DNA of 64,000 nucleotides from Pachyseris speciosa (lineage: Eukaryota; Cnidaria; Anthozoa; Scleractinia; Pachyseridae). The stretch covers positions 585,001 to 649,000 of the forward strand of contig JAEMWC010000058.1 in NCBI GenBank assembly GCA_016490735.1. Reading direction: 5' to 3'. Under the pieces are notes generated by a model, which saw nothing but the letters and a program-made list of their open reading frames with translations, was not told the origin of the DNA and searched no databases. Shown here piece after piece: positions 1 to 13,600 of the stretch. Within the stretch, counting starts at the first letter, position 1. The number at the start of each line of letters is the position of its first letter. Both the position numbers and the translations under genes were made by a program.

Positions 1-387
1 CGAGCGTGAGCTCACATGGACAAGCATTAAAACTAATATAAAGCGGAGCATATCCAGCATGTCAATGCACGTGACCTCGAAATCTGGACATCGTCGGACG
101 CGTTCTATTCGACCAGCGAAAACTGATTCCGAAAATTTGTCCCGGTGATTTTTGTTCTAAGGAAAGCGCCCTCCGACAATCTAGTTTTCACTAGATCATA
201 AGCGATGGAGTCATAACGGAATCAGTATCTCGCTTCCGACCCCATCGCTTTTATTTTCGCTAGAACATAACGCTCCACACTTCTGATTATGACTCAGACT
301 CCGTCGCTAGTGAAAGCAGCATTAAATTACGAGTATGAAATGTTATTTTCCATTTAATTAGTTTGATAATCGTTTTTCTGCTTGCAG
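1..387. other. 5' flank or intron of the plus-strand AKR copy
   Basis: No coding exon is recognised here. The stretch ends in a splice acceptor (pyrimidine-rich run, then gcttgcag) directly before the first visible AKR exon at 388. The exon that should encode the N-terminal MPVIGLG strand of the reductase is not found, so it probably lies to the left of the window. Confidence 0.5.
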
Positions 388-573
388 GACATGGCAAATT
401 TCTAGGAAGGGTGAGGTGGACAGAGCTGTGAAACTCGCTTTACAGTATGGATACAAACACATTGATTGCGCGCACATCTATGCAAACGAGGTTGAAATTG
501 GTGAAACACTTACTGAAGTCTTTAATGAGGCAAAAGTGAAACGTGAAGATATCTTCATCACATCAAAACTCTG

Positions 574-1322
574 GTGAATACTGGCAAAATGCTATATCCT
601 TTCCTGGGGTCACACTTATTAACTGCCCTGTTTTTCAATGTGTGTTACTGGCTGTAAATCTTAAGGGGTCAAAGTTTTCAAGATGCGAGTTTTGTGCTCT
701 ATGGCTAGATGTAGAATAAATGTGGCAATTGGCGAAAGCAAATTTACAAAATGAGTAAAAGAACAAGGAAAGACATTGTTCTGTTGTGTGACCCCACTAT
801 TTTTGTTCCAGTTGTTGTTTTTGTTTTATAATATTACACTGTCTACGCCTTCACTAATGTATTTCGACGCTGACTACCAAGACAAATTGAACTAAACTCT
901 AATTAACTCCAGTGTGTGAGAGAGAATATGTATGAAATATCACATAATTGAACTGCGAATTAAAGAATGAATATGTGTCTGAGTGATCTTCGCAGTTCAC
1001 TTCACTTCATATATTTATTTGATGTAACCTCGTTCATTAAATGAATGGTATTATTTTCATCTCGGGTCAGCGGATTCCTAGAGAAACGTAAATAGCAATA
1101 ATTTGCGGAACTTAGTGTCGTCCGCAGTTTCTACAACATTATGTGGTAGATTATTCCAATCTCTAATTGTGCGTGGCACACACCACCACATAACTTTATA
1201 TTTAATAGTTAATATTGATTTATCACTTTAATTATTCATTGATTTAATTATTCCTTAATTTTTTTTCTGTCTATTTATTTAATTTTTATATGCACGCCTA
1301 GGTAAGGCCTTTGCAGTGTTAC

Positions 1323-1364
<42 letters not shown>

Positions 1365-2208
1365 TAACAATAATAATGACTTTATAACAGTATTTCCACT
1401 GAAAGGTGGCTCTTCATCTGTAAAATTTACATTAATACTAAAAAATAACAATAGTTATACTAATATTAATAAATAGCCATAGATATGTATAATATTAGGG
1501 ACGCTACAACAATGTTAAAATACAGGATGCAAAAAGGTCAGACGAGTCAGACAGGAGTGCATTTAAATGCTACATACAGCCCTGACCCTGACAGCACTGA
1601 CTTGCTGAACAGGCTGTTGTGAAGTATTAAGATAGATGTAGGTCAATAAAACATTAGCACTTACTAGTTATATATATTCAGATTTGCCTCTCCTCTGTTA
1701 CACTTGCACTGCTCAAGGGTCCTCAAGATTTTATAGTTCCGATCTTGCTTAAAGGAGCTCGGTTAGGATATTTTGGCATCAAAAATGCATTTAAATAATA
1801 GGAAACAGTGAAATGACACTTTGTCAGGGAAGACAAGCACCAAAGAGACAAGAAAAAATGCAAATATGGCAAGGATGGTGAAGGATGGAGAAGATTGAAA
1901 CAGAATTACAAATGACCTTTAGGAAAAATTGAGGCTAAACTTTTCAAAATCCAAAGACCGTGACCGAGCTCCTTTAAGTTGATACTCGTATACACATGTA
2001 CAGCATTACATGAAAAGACTGAGATGAATTATCTGGCCAGGGTTACCAATTACAACCAAATGCTCCTTAATCATAAGAAAATTCAAAAGCCTTCTAAGCA
2101 AGGTGGTCTGGTGGTTTGTTTAATGTTTGGGACTGTATTTTGGATAAAACGGTTTGAGATTATAATCACGACCATAATTATTCAAGTCAGTTATTGTTCC
2201 CTCGACAG
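574..2208 (+). other. intron of the damaged AKR copy
   Basis: A+T-rich sequence with an (AAT)n microsatellite at about 1322-1362. The exon expected here, which in the paralogue encodes the segment ending DYLDLYL, is not visible in either orientation. No other coding signal was seen. Confidence 0.6.
1322..1362. repeat. (AAT)n microsatellite
   Basis: About 13 consecutive AAT units lying within a longer A+T-rich stretch. Confidence 0.95.
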
Positions 2209-4692
2209 ATCCATATTCTAAATCCTTTCAAAAAAGACGCCACTTTTCCACATTGTGTAGCCGATGGAGTTCTTGGTTATTCACCAGACAGAATGGCTAA
2301 GACATGGCAGGTAAGATATTGAATTCGTAGGCTGACGTTTTGGCAGACACCGTTCTTAATTTAAGACCTCCGCAGTGTGAATTAGGCTGATCCGTTAAAA
2401 TCTGCCTAAATTCTGGTGTCTGGCTTCCTTTTTGCAACTGCATAATGGTATAGTTACTAATTCTGTCAATTATTGTGATCAGGGCTTCTGATATTTTAAG
2501 AGGTCGCGATTTCAAGAAATTCACTTAAGGCTTAAAATCACCCATACAATCGAGTAGTTTGCTCATTTCCGCGTAATTCCATGACATTCGTAGGATAAAC
2601 ACCAACATGACAAAACATTAACTCTTTTGCGCTTTATTTGAAAACTGGACAAATATTAGCAATATTCTTACCTCTGAAAACGTCCCTTTGAAAACCGTTC
2701 AAAACACGACATTTTCATCGAAGTTCATTTTGAGGGCCATACCTCTAAAAATGAGCAGCAAGGCCTTGGGTGTGCAGAGAGATCAGGGAGTCTGGTGATG
2801 GTAGTCGGAAAACGTTGTCAGAAAGCAGTCACCAATCGTCACCAATTGGCTCATGAAATTGTTAGTAGCGCGCGCGGAGCACCATGGGTAAGAAAATATG
2901 GTAACCCGGCTGTGCGAGAAAATTTGGTTTTGGCCACCGTACGACCGACCAACCGACCATACGTACATACGTCCTCCCCTCCATGTACGACAATGTGAAA
3001 GACTCACTCGAGATAAATCTGTGCCTTTTCCGCATTTTGGAAGGAAATCGGAAAAAAGAAATGACAAACTGCCGTATGTGCATTAAAAGCTTTAATTTTA
3101 TTGAACACAGAATTCAAACTCGAGGGGCCGGGGGAGGGGGAAAGCCGATCAAATGCAAGTGCATGTCTCAAAAGTTGTTAACAATAAGTTGTTAATTTAT
3201 GATAGTTAAAACAATATATGTGAATGATATATGAAATGAATCAATATCATTACAATCATAAAATTATCTAGTTATTAACATACAAAAGAGAAATAATTCG
3301 AAATAGAAGCCTACCTAATCTTAATTTCACTGGAGCCGGGGAAGGTTCCAGATTCCTTTTTGTCTTTTCTTCGGACATTTAAGCTTAATAATATGTCAAA
3401 GTTGCTTAGCAGTTTTCTAACTAACTGCGAGATATGTTTGTTACTTGTCTAACTGATTTCTCCAGCTTCTCCAAGAATCTTCGAAGAAACGTGCGCATCG
3501 TACTTTGTTTTCTTGTAGTGTTTTGTGGTTTTTGAACCGCGGTCAAATCCTGTTGACTGATCTAAACTATCATGTTCGTACTCCTTTTCGTCTTTTTTCC
3601 GGACCTTTACGTCAAAATTGCTTAGCAATTATTCTAGCTTAGTACAATTTATGTTTGTTACTGTCTAATTTCTCCACCTTCTCCAAGAATCTTCGAACAA
3701 TGATATGCGTCATACTTTGTTTTCTTACAATGTTTTGTTTTTGATCCGCTTTGAATTCCTTTACGCTTTCATCTGAAGTAGTTTGGGCTCAAGAATGTAT
3801 ATTTTTTGTTTTTATTCCAAACTTTTACCATCGAATAGTTCATCTAGATCGTAAAACTCATCGTTTTCAATACCGCTGCTCAATTTTTTGGTCACAAAAT
3901 TGGCCCAAGGAAAGGCATGCAAAGTTGCTCGATGCCAGGAAAAAAACAATAATCGTGTAGCTCCGCTTTTAGGCTTGGCTAAATATATATATATATGAGA
4001 ACTTAATATATTTTAACACGACCAAAGTTAATTAAATTAATTTTGTAAACACATTACAAAGTACATTCACTTTTAAATTGTGTTTTGGATGGTTTTCGCA
4101 AACTGAATAAAAAGCAACAGTAAGATCAAGACTTTAGATTGGGAAAGTTAGATCCTAATCTCAAATTTATAAATTAAATGCCAGAGGGTCTGAGAAAGCA
4201 CCCTATAAGATTTTTTAATTTTTTTCTCACATTGTGTCCGATTTTATACTTACTTCTTGAGTAAAGGCATCGACGTTTTGCATTAAAATTCAGATAGACT
4301 TGCTAGGCGCTCATTACACTGTATATATTTTGTGTGAGTGACGAGGTAAAATAAGATCAAAGAAAAATTGCTCAATTTTCCTCGCAATAGGCCTCTCCTC
4401 CCTTGCAATGCCGCGAAATTTGCCATCAATGCCATGCTGCTTCTCCAATTGTTTTCGTGAATTATCAGACGTCCTGTGTGATGATCTTATCTTCCCTTTT
4501 TGGAAATTAATTTTGTTAATCAAGTTGATGCACTGTTTTTACATTGAAGGCCATGGAGAAGCTGGTAGAGCAAGGTCTTTGTAAAGCCATTGGAATCTCC
4601 AACTTCACCATCAAGAAGACAAAATCTCTTCTGAAAACTGCCAAGATAGTGCCGGCTTGTGGTATTAGCCACATGCACCTCTGCCTCTCTAA

Positions 4693-4875
4693 TACACCTT
4701 ATTCCAAAATGGCGGCCAATTTGTTTTTCTTTTGTTTGCATGTTCATTAGCCCTCTTTGCCTCATTTTCACTTCAAAATTCTTTTGTATTTTGTACATGC
4801 TGACGAGGCAAAGAGGGCTAATTAACATGCAAACAAAAGAATAATAAATTGGAGGCCATTTTGGAAAAAGGTGTA
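4693..4875. mobile_element. MITE with about 70-bp terminal inverted repeats
   Basis: The left end (TACACCTTATTCCAAAATGG) and the reverse complement of the right end match over about 70 bp, leaving a short A+T-rich loop. A possible TA target duplication flanks it. It lies in the intron just after AKR exon 4550-4661. There is no coding capacity. Confidence 0.85.
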
Positions 4876-6120
4876 TACCTCTCGAATTATATGAAGTACT
4901 GTAGCATTAAAGAATACTCCTGAAATAATTATTGCAGATAATTGCAAGAGACGTCTCTTAACGGTATGCTGTTGCTGAAGAACTATTCCATAGGCTAGAT
5001 CCCATGCAGGTCATCAGCATTGGTACAGTATTGGTCAGCGATAGTAGTTAAATTAAACTTTTACCAGGTATTTGTCTTAAATAAATTACTCAACAAATTA
5101 GTTTTTTACTCATCTGCAACCTTGGGTAGATAATGTTGGCTACCTGTGCGCAAATCAAGGTGGTACTTTGGCTCCCAAAACTATTAGATACAAACAGTTT
5201 CAATGGATTTCTTGTTGTCTAAGAATATTATTTGAAATATGATTACTATTGGAGTTCCAGTGGTATTTGTGTTAAACTGATCTCTTTTTTTTCTTCTTAG
5301 TGGAACTGCACCCATATTTACCTCAGCCAGAGCTGCTACAGTTCAGTGATAGCAAAGGTGAGTCAAATGTAAAGTGTGTCACACTGATGTTAGATGTATT
5401 CTTGGGTGCATGGGGGCCATCAGCGCAATATTTTCACCTATCATATATTATGAACTCGCTTTGTTTTAAGCACTTTTCAGTCTTCGAATATATCATACAC
5501 AAGATTTTAGGTTGATTGTCGCCGTCAGCTGATTATCGTTTTCAAGAATTCATTTTGGCCTGTTTTGGACCAAATGGCTTTGGAGTCATTGTCTTTTTAC
5601 TTGGTATAAACAAATGCCTCCAGCTAGACTAGCTTCTCTCCATACCAGTTTACTTTAACTTAATCCTTTTTTCCAATACAGGGATTGTAGTTACAGCATA
5701 TTCTCCACTGGGGTCACCTGACCGACCAGCTTCTAACAAGAAAGATGAACCGATCGTGCTGAACAACCCCGTGCTGCAAAAGATTGCTGGTAAGCACAAC
5801 ACCACCATCGCTCTGGTGAGTCCTTTCTGTCCAATATCCTTCCATTATTTAGCCTGTAAAAGAGCAAAGCAACCCCGAAGAGAATTACTCTTTGTGTCAA
5901 CCTCGTTCCCAGGGTCTTTCCTCTTCCCGCCCCCTGGAGCGAGAGAGGTTGTCTTTGTGTTTGATTGATTGGTATTGGTCTACTGAGTTTTGGAGGTGAT
6001 TCTCCCAGCTGTGATTAAATCAACTTGATAAGCAGTTGAGAAAGTAAATCTGAAAAAATTCAAACTCGACTGGGTTTCAAACCTTCCAGTCATTTCTTAT
6101 TGCTGTCTGACCTTACACAC

Positions 6121-6228
6121 AATGTCATCATCATCACCATTATTGTCATTATAATCATCATAATAATAACAATAAACACAACACAGGGGAAATCATCATC
6201 ATCACCACCACCACCACATCATCATCAA

Positions 6229-6262
<34 letters not shown>

Positions 6263-6360
6263 GTCGTCGTCGTCGTCGTCATTATCATCATCATCATCAT
6301 TACCATCATTTTCATCATCATTTTCAGCATCAGCATCTTTACCATCATCATTTTTCTGAC
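6121..6360. repeat. (CAT)n/(CATT) microsatellite
   Basis: A long imperfect run of cat/att/cgt triplets in the last intron of the plus-strand AKR copy, ending about 20 bp before the acceptor at 6377. It creates long His-rich or Met-rich spurious reading frames on both strands. Confidence 0.95.
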
Positions 6361-6596
6361 CTTTTTGTTTTCGATAGGTTGCCCTAGCATGGGGAATAAA
6401 GCGTCGGACTCCAGTCCTTCCAAAAGCTGCCTCTGAGAATCACATCAGAGAAAACCTGGAAGCCATGAATGTTAAACTAGACGATGACGACATGGAGGCG
6501 ATTGAAAACATCAGAATACGTCACCGATATACGAAACAAACGTTTATGTACAGACCGGAGGAAGTTCCTGAGGATCACTGGGATGGTGAAGAGTGA

Positions 6597-7619
6597 TTAA
6601 AAAAATCCGAATGAAGAAAAGTCGCAACAAGAGCGGTCAGGTTGTTAATAAGGGAGTGTCAGTTCAGTTCTCTGGGGCAGTGTGTTCGAGACAAGCACTT
6701 TTTAGTTGAAATGTTTTGACAATAGCTAGCAATAGCAATCGTCCAAATCAACGATTTTATCGATATGTTCGGTATAGTCACTGAAAAGGTAAAAGAAATT
6801 AAAGGCCGATTTTTTTCTTTCAGTTTTACAAAGATTTAAAAATATTGTGACAATAGTTAGTAATTGTGAATTTATTACTTAAAAGTAAAGGATAAAATAG
6901 AGTAAAGGCGTTTTTACGGTGGGAAACTTTGCGTCGTAATCTTGTTGCAGCACAATTTTTCCTGTGTTAACATACATCTGTACCCTCAAATGACCATGTC
7001 TCGCACTTTTTGTTGTTGTTGTATTTGCCGTAATCTTTACAAGAAGCACAAGGAGGTTCTTGCATCTTGCAATGCAACTTGTCGAAAAGTTTAAGGTGGT
7101 TCTGAATCTGCTCCCGCTTCAATTATCGTTTTTTTTTAACTATTGTGCTAATTATTTTCCGACGATAAAAACGGGGACTCGTGCTCGAGTTAATGCCGCT
7201 TAAAGATTAAATAAGGCGTCTGATTAATTTCGTTTGTGTAAATGGCCCTAAAAAGCAAAACGCGAGGAGTTCTGGTAGATGAACAAATGAAGCCATCCTT
7301 AGCTGAAAATACCATTTTTTCCTTCCTTAGGGGGGAGGGGGGGAGGCAGAATAAGATACCGCGCGTGGCCATGAAAGCTCAAGCCTAATGAGTCTCGTAG
7401 CGATTATCAACAAGTCAGTGGCACTAAAAAATATAAGACAGAATAAAGAAGGATTTAAAGGGTAAAGATGAAAAACGATTTGAAAAGAAGAGAAGGAAAG
7501 AAGGAATTTGGTAAGCGGGCAAGAAAAGTAAATACGGGCAGCAAACCAGACATGAAAAGCACCAGTTAAATGCTATTCGTGGTTAGTCAATTTTAATGAG
7601 TCAATTCTTAGATCAGTTT
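6597..7619. other. shared 3' spacer between the convergent AKR copies
   Basis: About 1 kb between the two stop codons, presumably containing both 3' UTRs. It is A+T-rich. No further gene, tRNA or clear repeat was recognised. Confidence 0.6.
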
Positions 7620-10600
7620 TCAATCCTCTCCGTCCCAGAGATCTTTGGGTATCTCTTCCGGTTTGAACATCCAGTTCATTTTGATATAGCGATATCGAAC
7701 TCCGATATTTTCAATCGCCTTCATGTCATCTTCATCCAGTTTAACATTTATGGCTTCCAGGTTTTCTTTAATGTGGTTCTCAGAGACAGCTTTTGGAAGA
7801 ACTGGAGTCCCAAACTTTATTCCCCATGCGAGGGCAACCTGATTGGGAAATGAGAAGAATGTGTTATTCAGAAGTCTCTTAGCCCCGCTCTAATCCAGGC
7901 GTTCACCGAGAAAATGGTCTTCAAAGTGCGAGGAAACGTTTACTCGGCTTTTCCTAGTAATTAAAATATTTTAATCATTATAATTTTTTTACTCAGTCCC
8001 TACTGTTTAAACGCTTGAAGGGCTTCAGTATATCACAGCGCAGTAACAAATTACAATCATCGTGAAGACTAAATTGTAACCTACATTATTAAGATCCTGT
8101 TCAAGCTTGAGCCATAACCGGTAAAGGCTACTTAATTAAAACTACCACGGAAACATTTGTGTAGACTTGTCTCTGTGATTATAGAACTGGTTGGGTTGTT
8201 TCTTGAGTGAGGTACTATACGACTACACAAGAGCTAAGCTTGCGGAATTTGCGATTCTTGTAGTGTTCAACCTGCGAATCGCCTTCTCTGTCACATACTA
8301 GCTCGTTAACGAGCTGCTTATCGGGAAGAGAACAAAGTCGGTGAGCCGAGCGAAGACCCCTCTCCAGGCCTCGCTCGGGTCGTTGATGTTTCTTGCCTCG
8401 CCGCTCTCTTCGCTTGTCCAGTGCCCTATTGTACAGCCTACTGTTCACAGGCTAGTAGCCCGTAGCCCGTAGCAACCCTGACCCTGTTTAGGACAAAAAT
8501 AACCTTAAATACCTACAGTATATAGGACAACGCCCTTTATTTTAAGACCCTCTTTAGGACAAAGGACAACATCGCATATCCACACTCTATTGTGTTACAC
8601 AAGTGTTTTACTGGCAATTGTGAACCCACTTAAAGGCCCACTGTCACTTACCAGTGCAACGGTTGTCTTGTGTTTGTCAGCGATTTTCTTCAGCACTGGG
8701 TCATTCAGTAGAACAGGGGCGGCCGCCTTGTTTGGGTGTGGTCGATCAGGTGACCCCAGGGGCGAATAAGCAGTTAATACAATGCCTGAAATGAAGAAAA
8801 TGTTCAGATGCCTTGCGCAAAAAAAAAAAAAAAAAAAAAGAAAAAGAAAAAAGAAAAAAAATGCCTAAGGCCCAACCCGGACGCGCTTGCATTTTAGAAA
8901 GGATCGTTTCTTGGGCCCTTCCCTTCGGAGACGAACTATTACTCGTGACCGTGATTCACAATTGGTTGGGTTCGACAATAAAACCGACTTAAAGTACCTC
9001 GAAACACTATTTAAGCCAAAAATTAAGACCTACATCTGCCAATCTTCTAAGAACCTAACAGAAAAGCTTTTGATTGAGGGTTGCTGCTGCTATTGTTGGG
9101 GTGCTGCTTGCAATTTACACCGGTATGTCCATTATAAATTGCCCTGAGCGAACAAAGAAAAATATTGCAGTTGAAGACTTTTGCTAATACGTTCTCTTTG
9201 GTGACGTTTACCTTGGAAAACGCCTCATGGAAAATGCTAAGAAAAGGAAACCTGTACAGGAGTGAATGCATCGATACCCATGTTCTGACAGTAAGGCAAA
9301 GTACAAGGAGAAACAAAATGAGAGTTACCTTTGCTGTTACTAAATTTCTTTAATGCTGGTTGAGGAAGGTATGGATGAAGTTCCACTGGAAAGGTAAAAG
9401 CAAAGAGTTAGTCTACGCTCATTGATGAGGAACATACTAAGACTTAACTCACTAAGAGGTTTGTCAGAGTTCCGTTCATCAAGCTATAGTCAGGTCCGAG
9501 TGGATACCGCAGGGGGGGATCTAGGGGAAGGGTGCAGAGAGGTGCGCGCACCCCCCCCCCCCCTCATCCTAGATGACCTGCGGCTTTCTAATATGACTTG
9601 TATTCTGCCAAAAACGCTATGTGGTTTATTGGTGCTGAAGTAAAGCATGGTGCACCCCCTCCTGTACAGTGATGTTTGGTTGGTTCCTACAGAGAAAAAC
9701 TCAGCGTAGACTTGGCTTGCTTGCGACAACTATCTGAAAACGTAAGTTACTTGCGCTTTTGCTTCGTAAAAGATGTCGCGATCGCTGTCAGGTCGTGTAA
9801 AAACTACATGGCACTTACAACTATGGTGCAAAATCATTGCTTATGCGTCTTTGCTAGAAGGTTCTAGACTCTTCTACAAGGGAAAGCATTAAAACAATTC
9901 TATTGTAAAAAACCTACGTAAAAGCTTTCTATCGTAAACATTAAATTGCGATCGATAAAAAATAAACACATTTTCTTGCGGTAGCTACACATCCGACTCC
10001 CTTTCAAAAACGTTTCTCTTGTTAAGTGACATAGCCTCCCTACAATGTGCATTTTTAATTGTACAGCATATTACCTTCCGACGGTGATTCTAGCTTATTG
10101 AGTGAAAATAAAACCTATTTCATTAATACCTTGGTTACAAGCTGGAACTATTTTAGCAGTTTCCAAAAGAGCTGTTGTCTTCTTGATGGTGAAGTTGGAG
10201 ATTCCAATGGCTTTACACAGACCTTGATCTACCAGCTTCTCCATGGCCTGCCAACAAAACATAGCAGCAGATTAATACTTTGAATTTCTCGTTAGGAAAA
10301 ACGCGGGAACTTAGGCCGGAAAGTTTAACATTGTTGAAAGAAAAAGAGAAAGGCTACTTTCCGTTGAAGCAATTTATCATGGCTCCCACAAGAGCTACAA
10401 AAACAACTACAACAAAGGAAAATATTTATATACAAGCAACAAAGAGTTTACAAGTTTTTTTTAGCTTCCACCCGCAAGCAGAGAAGCTTAATCGAGGTGG
10501 GTGAAAAGCGACACAAATACTGAGCAATGAAACGAATATTGAACACAGCTGAATCATTTGTTAAAGTCATCACCTGCCAGGTCTTTGCAATACGCTCCGG

Positions 10601-13600
10601 TGAATAGCCCAGGACCCCATCAGCTACGCACTGGGGCCTCAGAGGTGCGTCTTTTGTGAACGCTAGGGGTATATGGATCTGGAAGAAAAAAAAAACGACA
10701 TTATTTCTCGGTTGAAAAAGCATAACAACGACTTGGTTAGGATACAAAGGGATAGTAACTTATCTCATACCCAGGAGACTGAGCGCGGGAAAACAAAAAG
10801 TTCAGCCACACCTACAGTGTACGTTGGTCTCCATCAAAGGCCCTGGCAAACAAGGACACATTGTTGCGGACACAATTTTTCCCTGTTTGCCCGCGAACGC
10901 AACATTTGTTGCGGACTGAAAATTTGTGTCCGAGACGCACAAAACGTTTCTGATTTTTTTCAGAAACATTTTGTGTCCGCAACAAATGTTTCCCAGTTTG
11001 CGCAGCATGGAAACACAACATTTGTTTTGTATCCCGTTCTTTTGCTCACCCAAGAAACATCATGAGCAACAATGTGTCCCCAACAATGTGTCGTTGTTTG
11101 CCAGGGCCTTAAGATAATTAATTCAATTTTCCGAAGAGCATCCCTGTAACCTTTTAGACCATTTACGTCCGCCCTCCCCCACTACCGGAGTACTTAGGAT
11201 CCAAGGGTAAGCTTAGCATTTTATTTTGTTGAAAATTGTCACATTATTCAAGTTGTTGTTGTATACCAGATATAGATCCAGGTAGTCTGTTTGTAGATCT
11301 TTCAGCGTCTTCTGACATGCGGGAAGAACATCTTTAGGGGCGTGGCTATACGACCTAAAATGGAGACAAAGGAAAAGAAAACTAAAAACTCGTGTACAGC
11401 TTACTACAATACTGAGTACACAAAGAGGAACAAACGCGCAACTCTTGAAATAAAAGGGATTGGACAAAAGATAGGGGCTCAAACAGCCATGATTCTGAAA
11501 TATCTCTGTTTTCTGCCCGATTACGAAAAAACACTGGAATCACCCTTTTCTCTGGTAGGAACAGAGATACAAAGTGGCTACAGGAGCTAACAAAATCTAG
11601 TCTTTGGGGCTTCTTGCATCTCTATAGCGATACAAGCAGACAGCAATTTTTACGTTCAAGCTGGTTACCCAGTTAACTTTCCGCCTTCGCCCCTTATTGC
11701 AATGCGAGGTGAAAAAATATTGATATACTGTCCAATTTTGAGGAAAAGGAAGAAGTGGTAGACGAAGAAATAAAAAAGAAGAAATACAAAAAAACGTAGC
11801 TCTTTACCAAAGTTTTGATGTGATAAAGATGTCTTCACGCTTCAGCTTTCCTTCTTTAAATACTTCAGTTAATGCCTCTCCAATTTCAGCCTCATTTTGG
11901 TAAATATGTGCACAATCAATATGTCGATAGCCATACTGCAGAGCAAGCTTTACTGCTTTTCCTACTTCTCCTTTAGCAGACTTCCATGTCCTGTGAAGGT
12001 TAATCAAGATGATACATTTCTAATTATAAGCTGGTTTACATTTCGCTGCTTTTTAATGAACACAGAGTTTGCTACTATTACAGGACTGACTTGCTTTAAA
12101 GCTGCTTATTATTTCTTCTTTTCAACCGGTCAATACATGTAAGTGTTATTACAACCCTATTCAATTAAGTTTTTTTCTTCTCTCTGCAGGGCTACATCCC
12201 CTACTCAAGCTAAATCCCATTTCTTTGCCATTCCTGCGCTTTAAACTTAACCTATTGACAACTGATTTTTGAAACGCTTTCCCACATCCTATTGATTAAC
12301 AATACAAGTTCTGTTCACTTCCCCTTTCTCCCGTTTTTCTTGCAGTTACGGTCAGTTTTTCTTCTTACCACCTCTCTGCCTCCCTTAGCATTTATTAAAT
12401 ATTCATCATGCTTTCCCCCAACTTAAAGGGGCAGTGTCACGCTATTGTACCATCACTTTAAAAAGCTTAAAACTGCCAATGCATCAGTGGAAACCTTAAA
12501 ATAATGGTCTAGTTTTGTTGCCAAACACTGTGGTACTGCATTGACACCATAAACTTCTGTATTCCATGTAAGATGACGAGGATGGAAATGGATTGAAATT
12601 TGAAAAAAATTGCCAGTTTTTTCAAAATTTCAAGCTATGCATTGAAAAATCACCAAAAAAATTATTATGGTTAGCTCTTCCTGCTAAAATTTCATTGGAA
12701 TTCATCTTGCTGATTCTGTAGAAGCATTTTTTGCACGATAACAGGTAAAAGGCAGTAAATTTGGCAGAACTGAACCAAAAACAGCAAAAATCCCGGTGAC
12801 AGTGCTCCTTTAAGGCTTACACAATGATAAAGACAAACTAGTTGATACATGCATGCAGAAGCATTCAGCTGATCATGAAAATTCCAAGACACCTACCCCA
12901 AACCGATGACTGGCATCACTGCTCCAGTGTGAAATTTCACGGAATCAGAGGCCTTTAGAGTAAAACATTGACTTCATAAGTGCACTGCCTTTCAAATTAA
13001 TATTTCTAATGAGTTTAAAGCCCAGTCGATTCCGTTCAACCATCGGCCAGTCTGATTCTGTTTGATTAGTTTAAGTTCCCCGAACCGGTCAATATAAAAT
13101 ATGAAATATAGAATATTTGGACTGCAGACTACGTACGCAAGAAAAGAATGCTAGTTTAAAATTTGTCCAAACAGTTTGCTCACGTTGTTTTACAATGCTG
13201 GTCACGTGTTCAAGCGGTTCTTATCTGAAGGCAATGAAGTCAGATTTATTTACTTATCATTTTATGTGCTTTTCTCGTGAGCAAGCGATCGGCGATAGCT
13301 GTAAAAAGTTAGATCATCGGGCGCAATAGAACTTGATGACGTGTCAGTGCCTTGCCTCAGACATACATATACTTTATTTACCCTCAGATTTTAGAGTAGT
13401 TTATACAGCTAATATTTCCGAGCATTTACCAAACCAAATATAAGATGAGAGATAGATCACCACACCGGGAACTTCCCTATTCTTTTCGAACAGTGTGTGG
13501 TAGATAAAAAAACAGCGATTTTTACTTAAACCTGTGTTTTCTCCCTCTTATAAATTTAGAAACTAAGCCATTTCTTGCTTTGTTGAATTGCCCTTGATTA

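Larger units (their letters stand above)
388..6596 (+). pseudogene. aldo-keto reductase (AKR1-type), damaged copy
   Basis: Six exons are visible: 388-573, 2209-2310, 4550-4661, 5301-5357, 5682-5815 and 6378-6596 (stop TGA). All have GT-AG borders and match the minus-strand paralogue exon for exon. The family uses NADPH to reduce aldehydes and ketones in a TIM-barrel fold. Tetrad residues Asp and Tyr (HIDCAHIY), Lys (ITSKLW) and His (IHI) are all encoded. The 88-nt exon found in the paralogue at 11267-11354 cannot be found between 574 and 2208; joining 573 to 2209 directly gives an immediate TGA. Exon 4550-4661 is 6 nt shorter than its paralogue, removing Asn-Gln just before VELHPY; that Gln contacts the nicotinamide in AKR1 enzymes. 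A small inverted-repeat element sits 31 bp beyond this exon. The 5' exon is outside the window. A diverged, unseen exon or an assembly gap could still rescue the gene. Confidence 0.75.

Noticed and set aside
6100..6423. His-rich (plus) and Met-rich (minus) frames
   Set aside because: They are translations of a CAT-type microsatellite in an AKR intron.
10673..11065. 130-codon plus-strand frame
   Set aside because: It overlaps an AKR exon in antisense and a MITE; low-complexity repeat words make up the translation.
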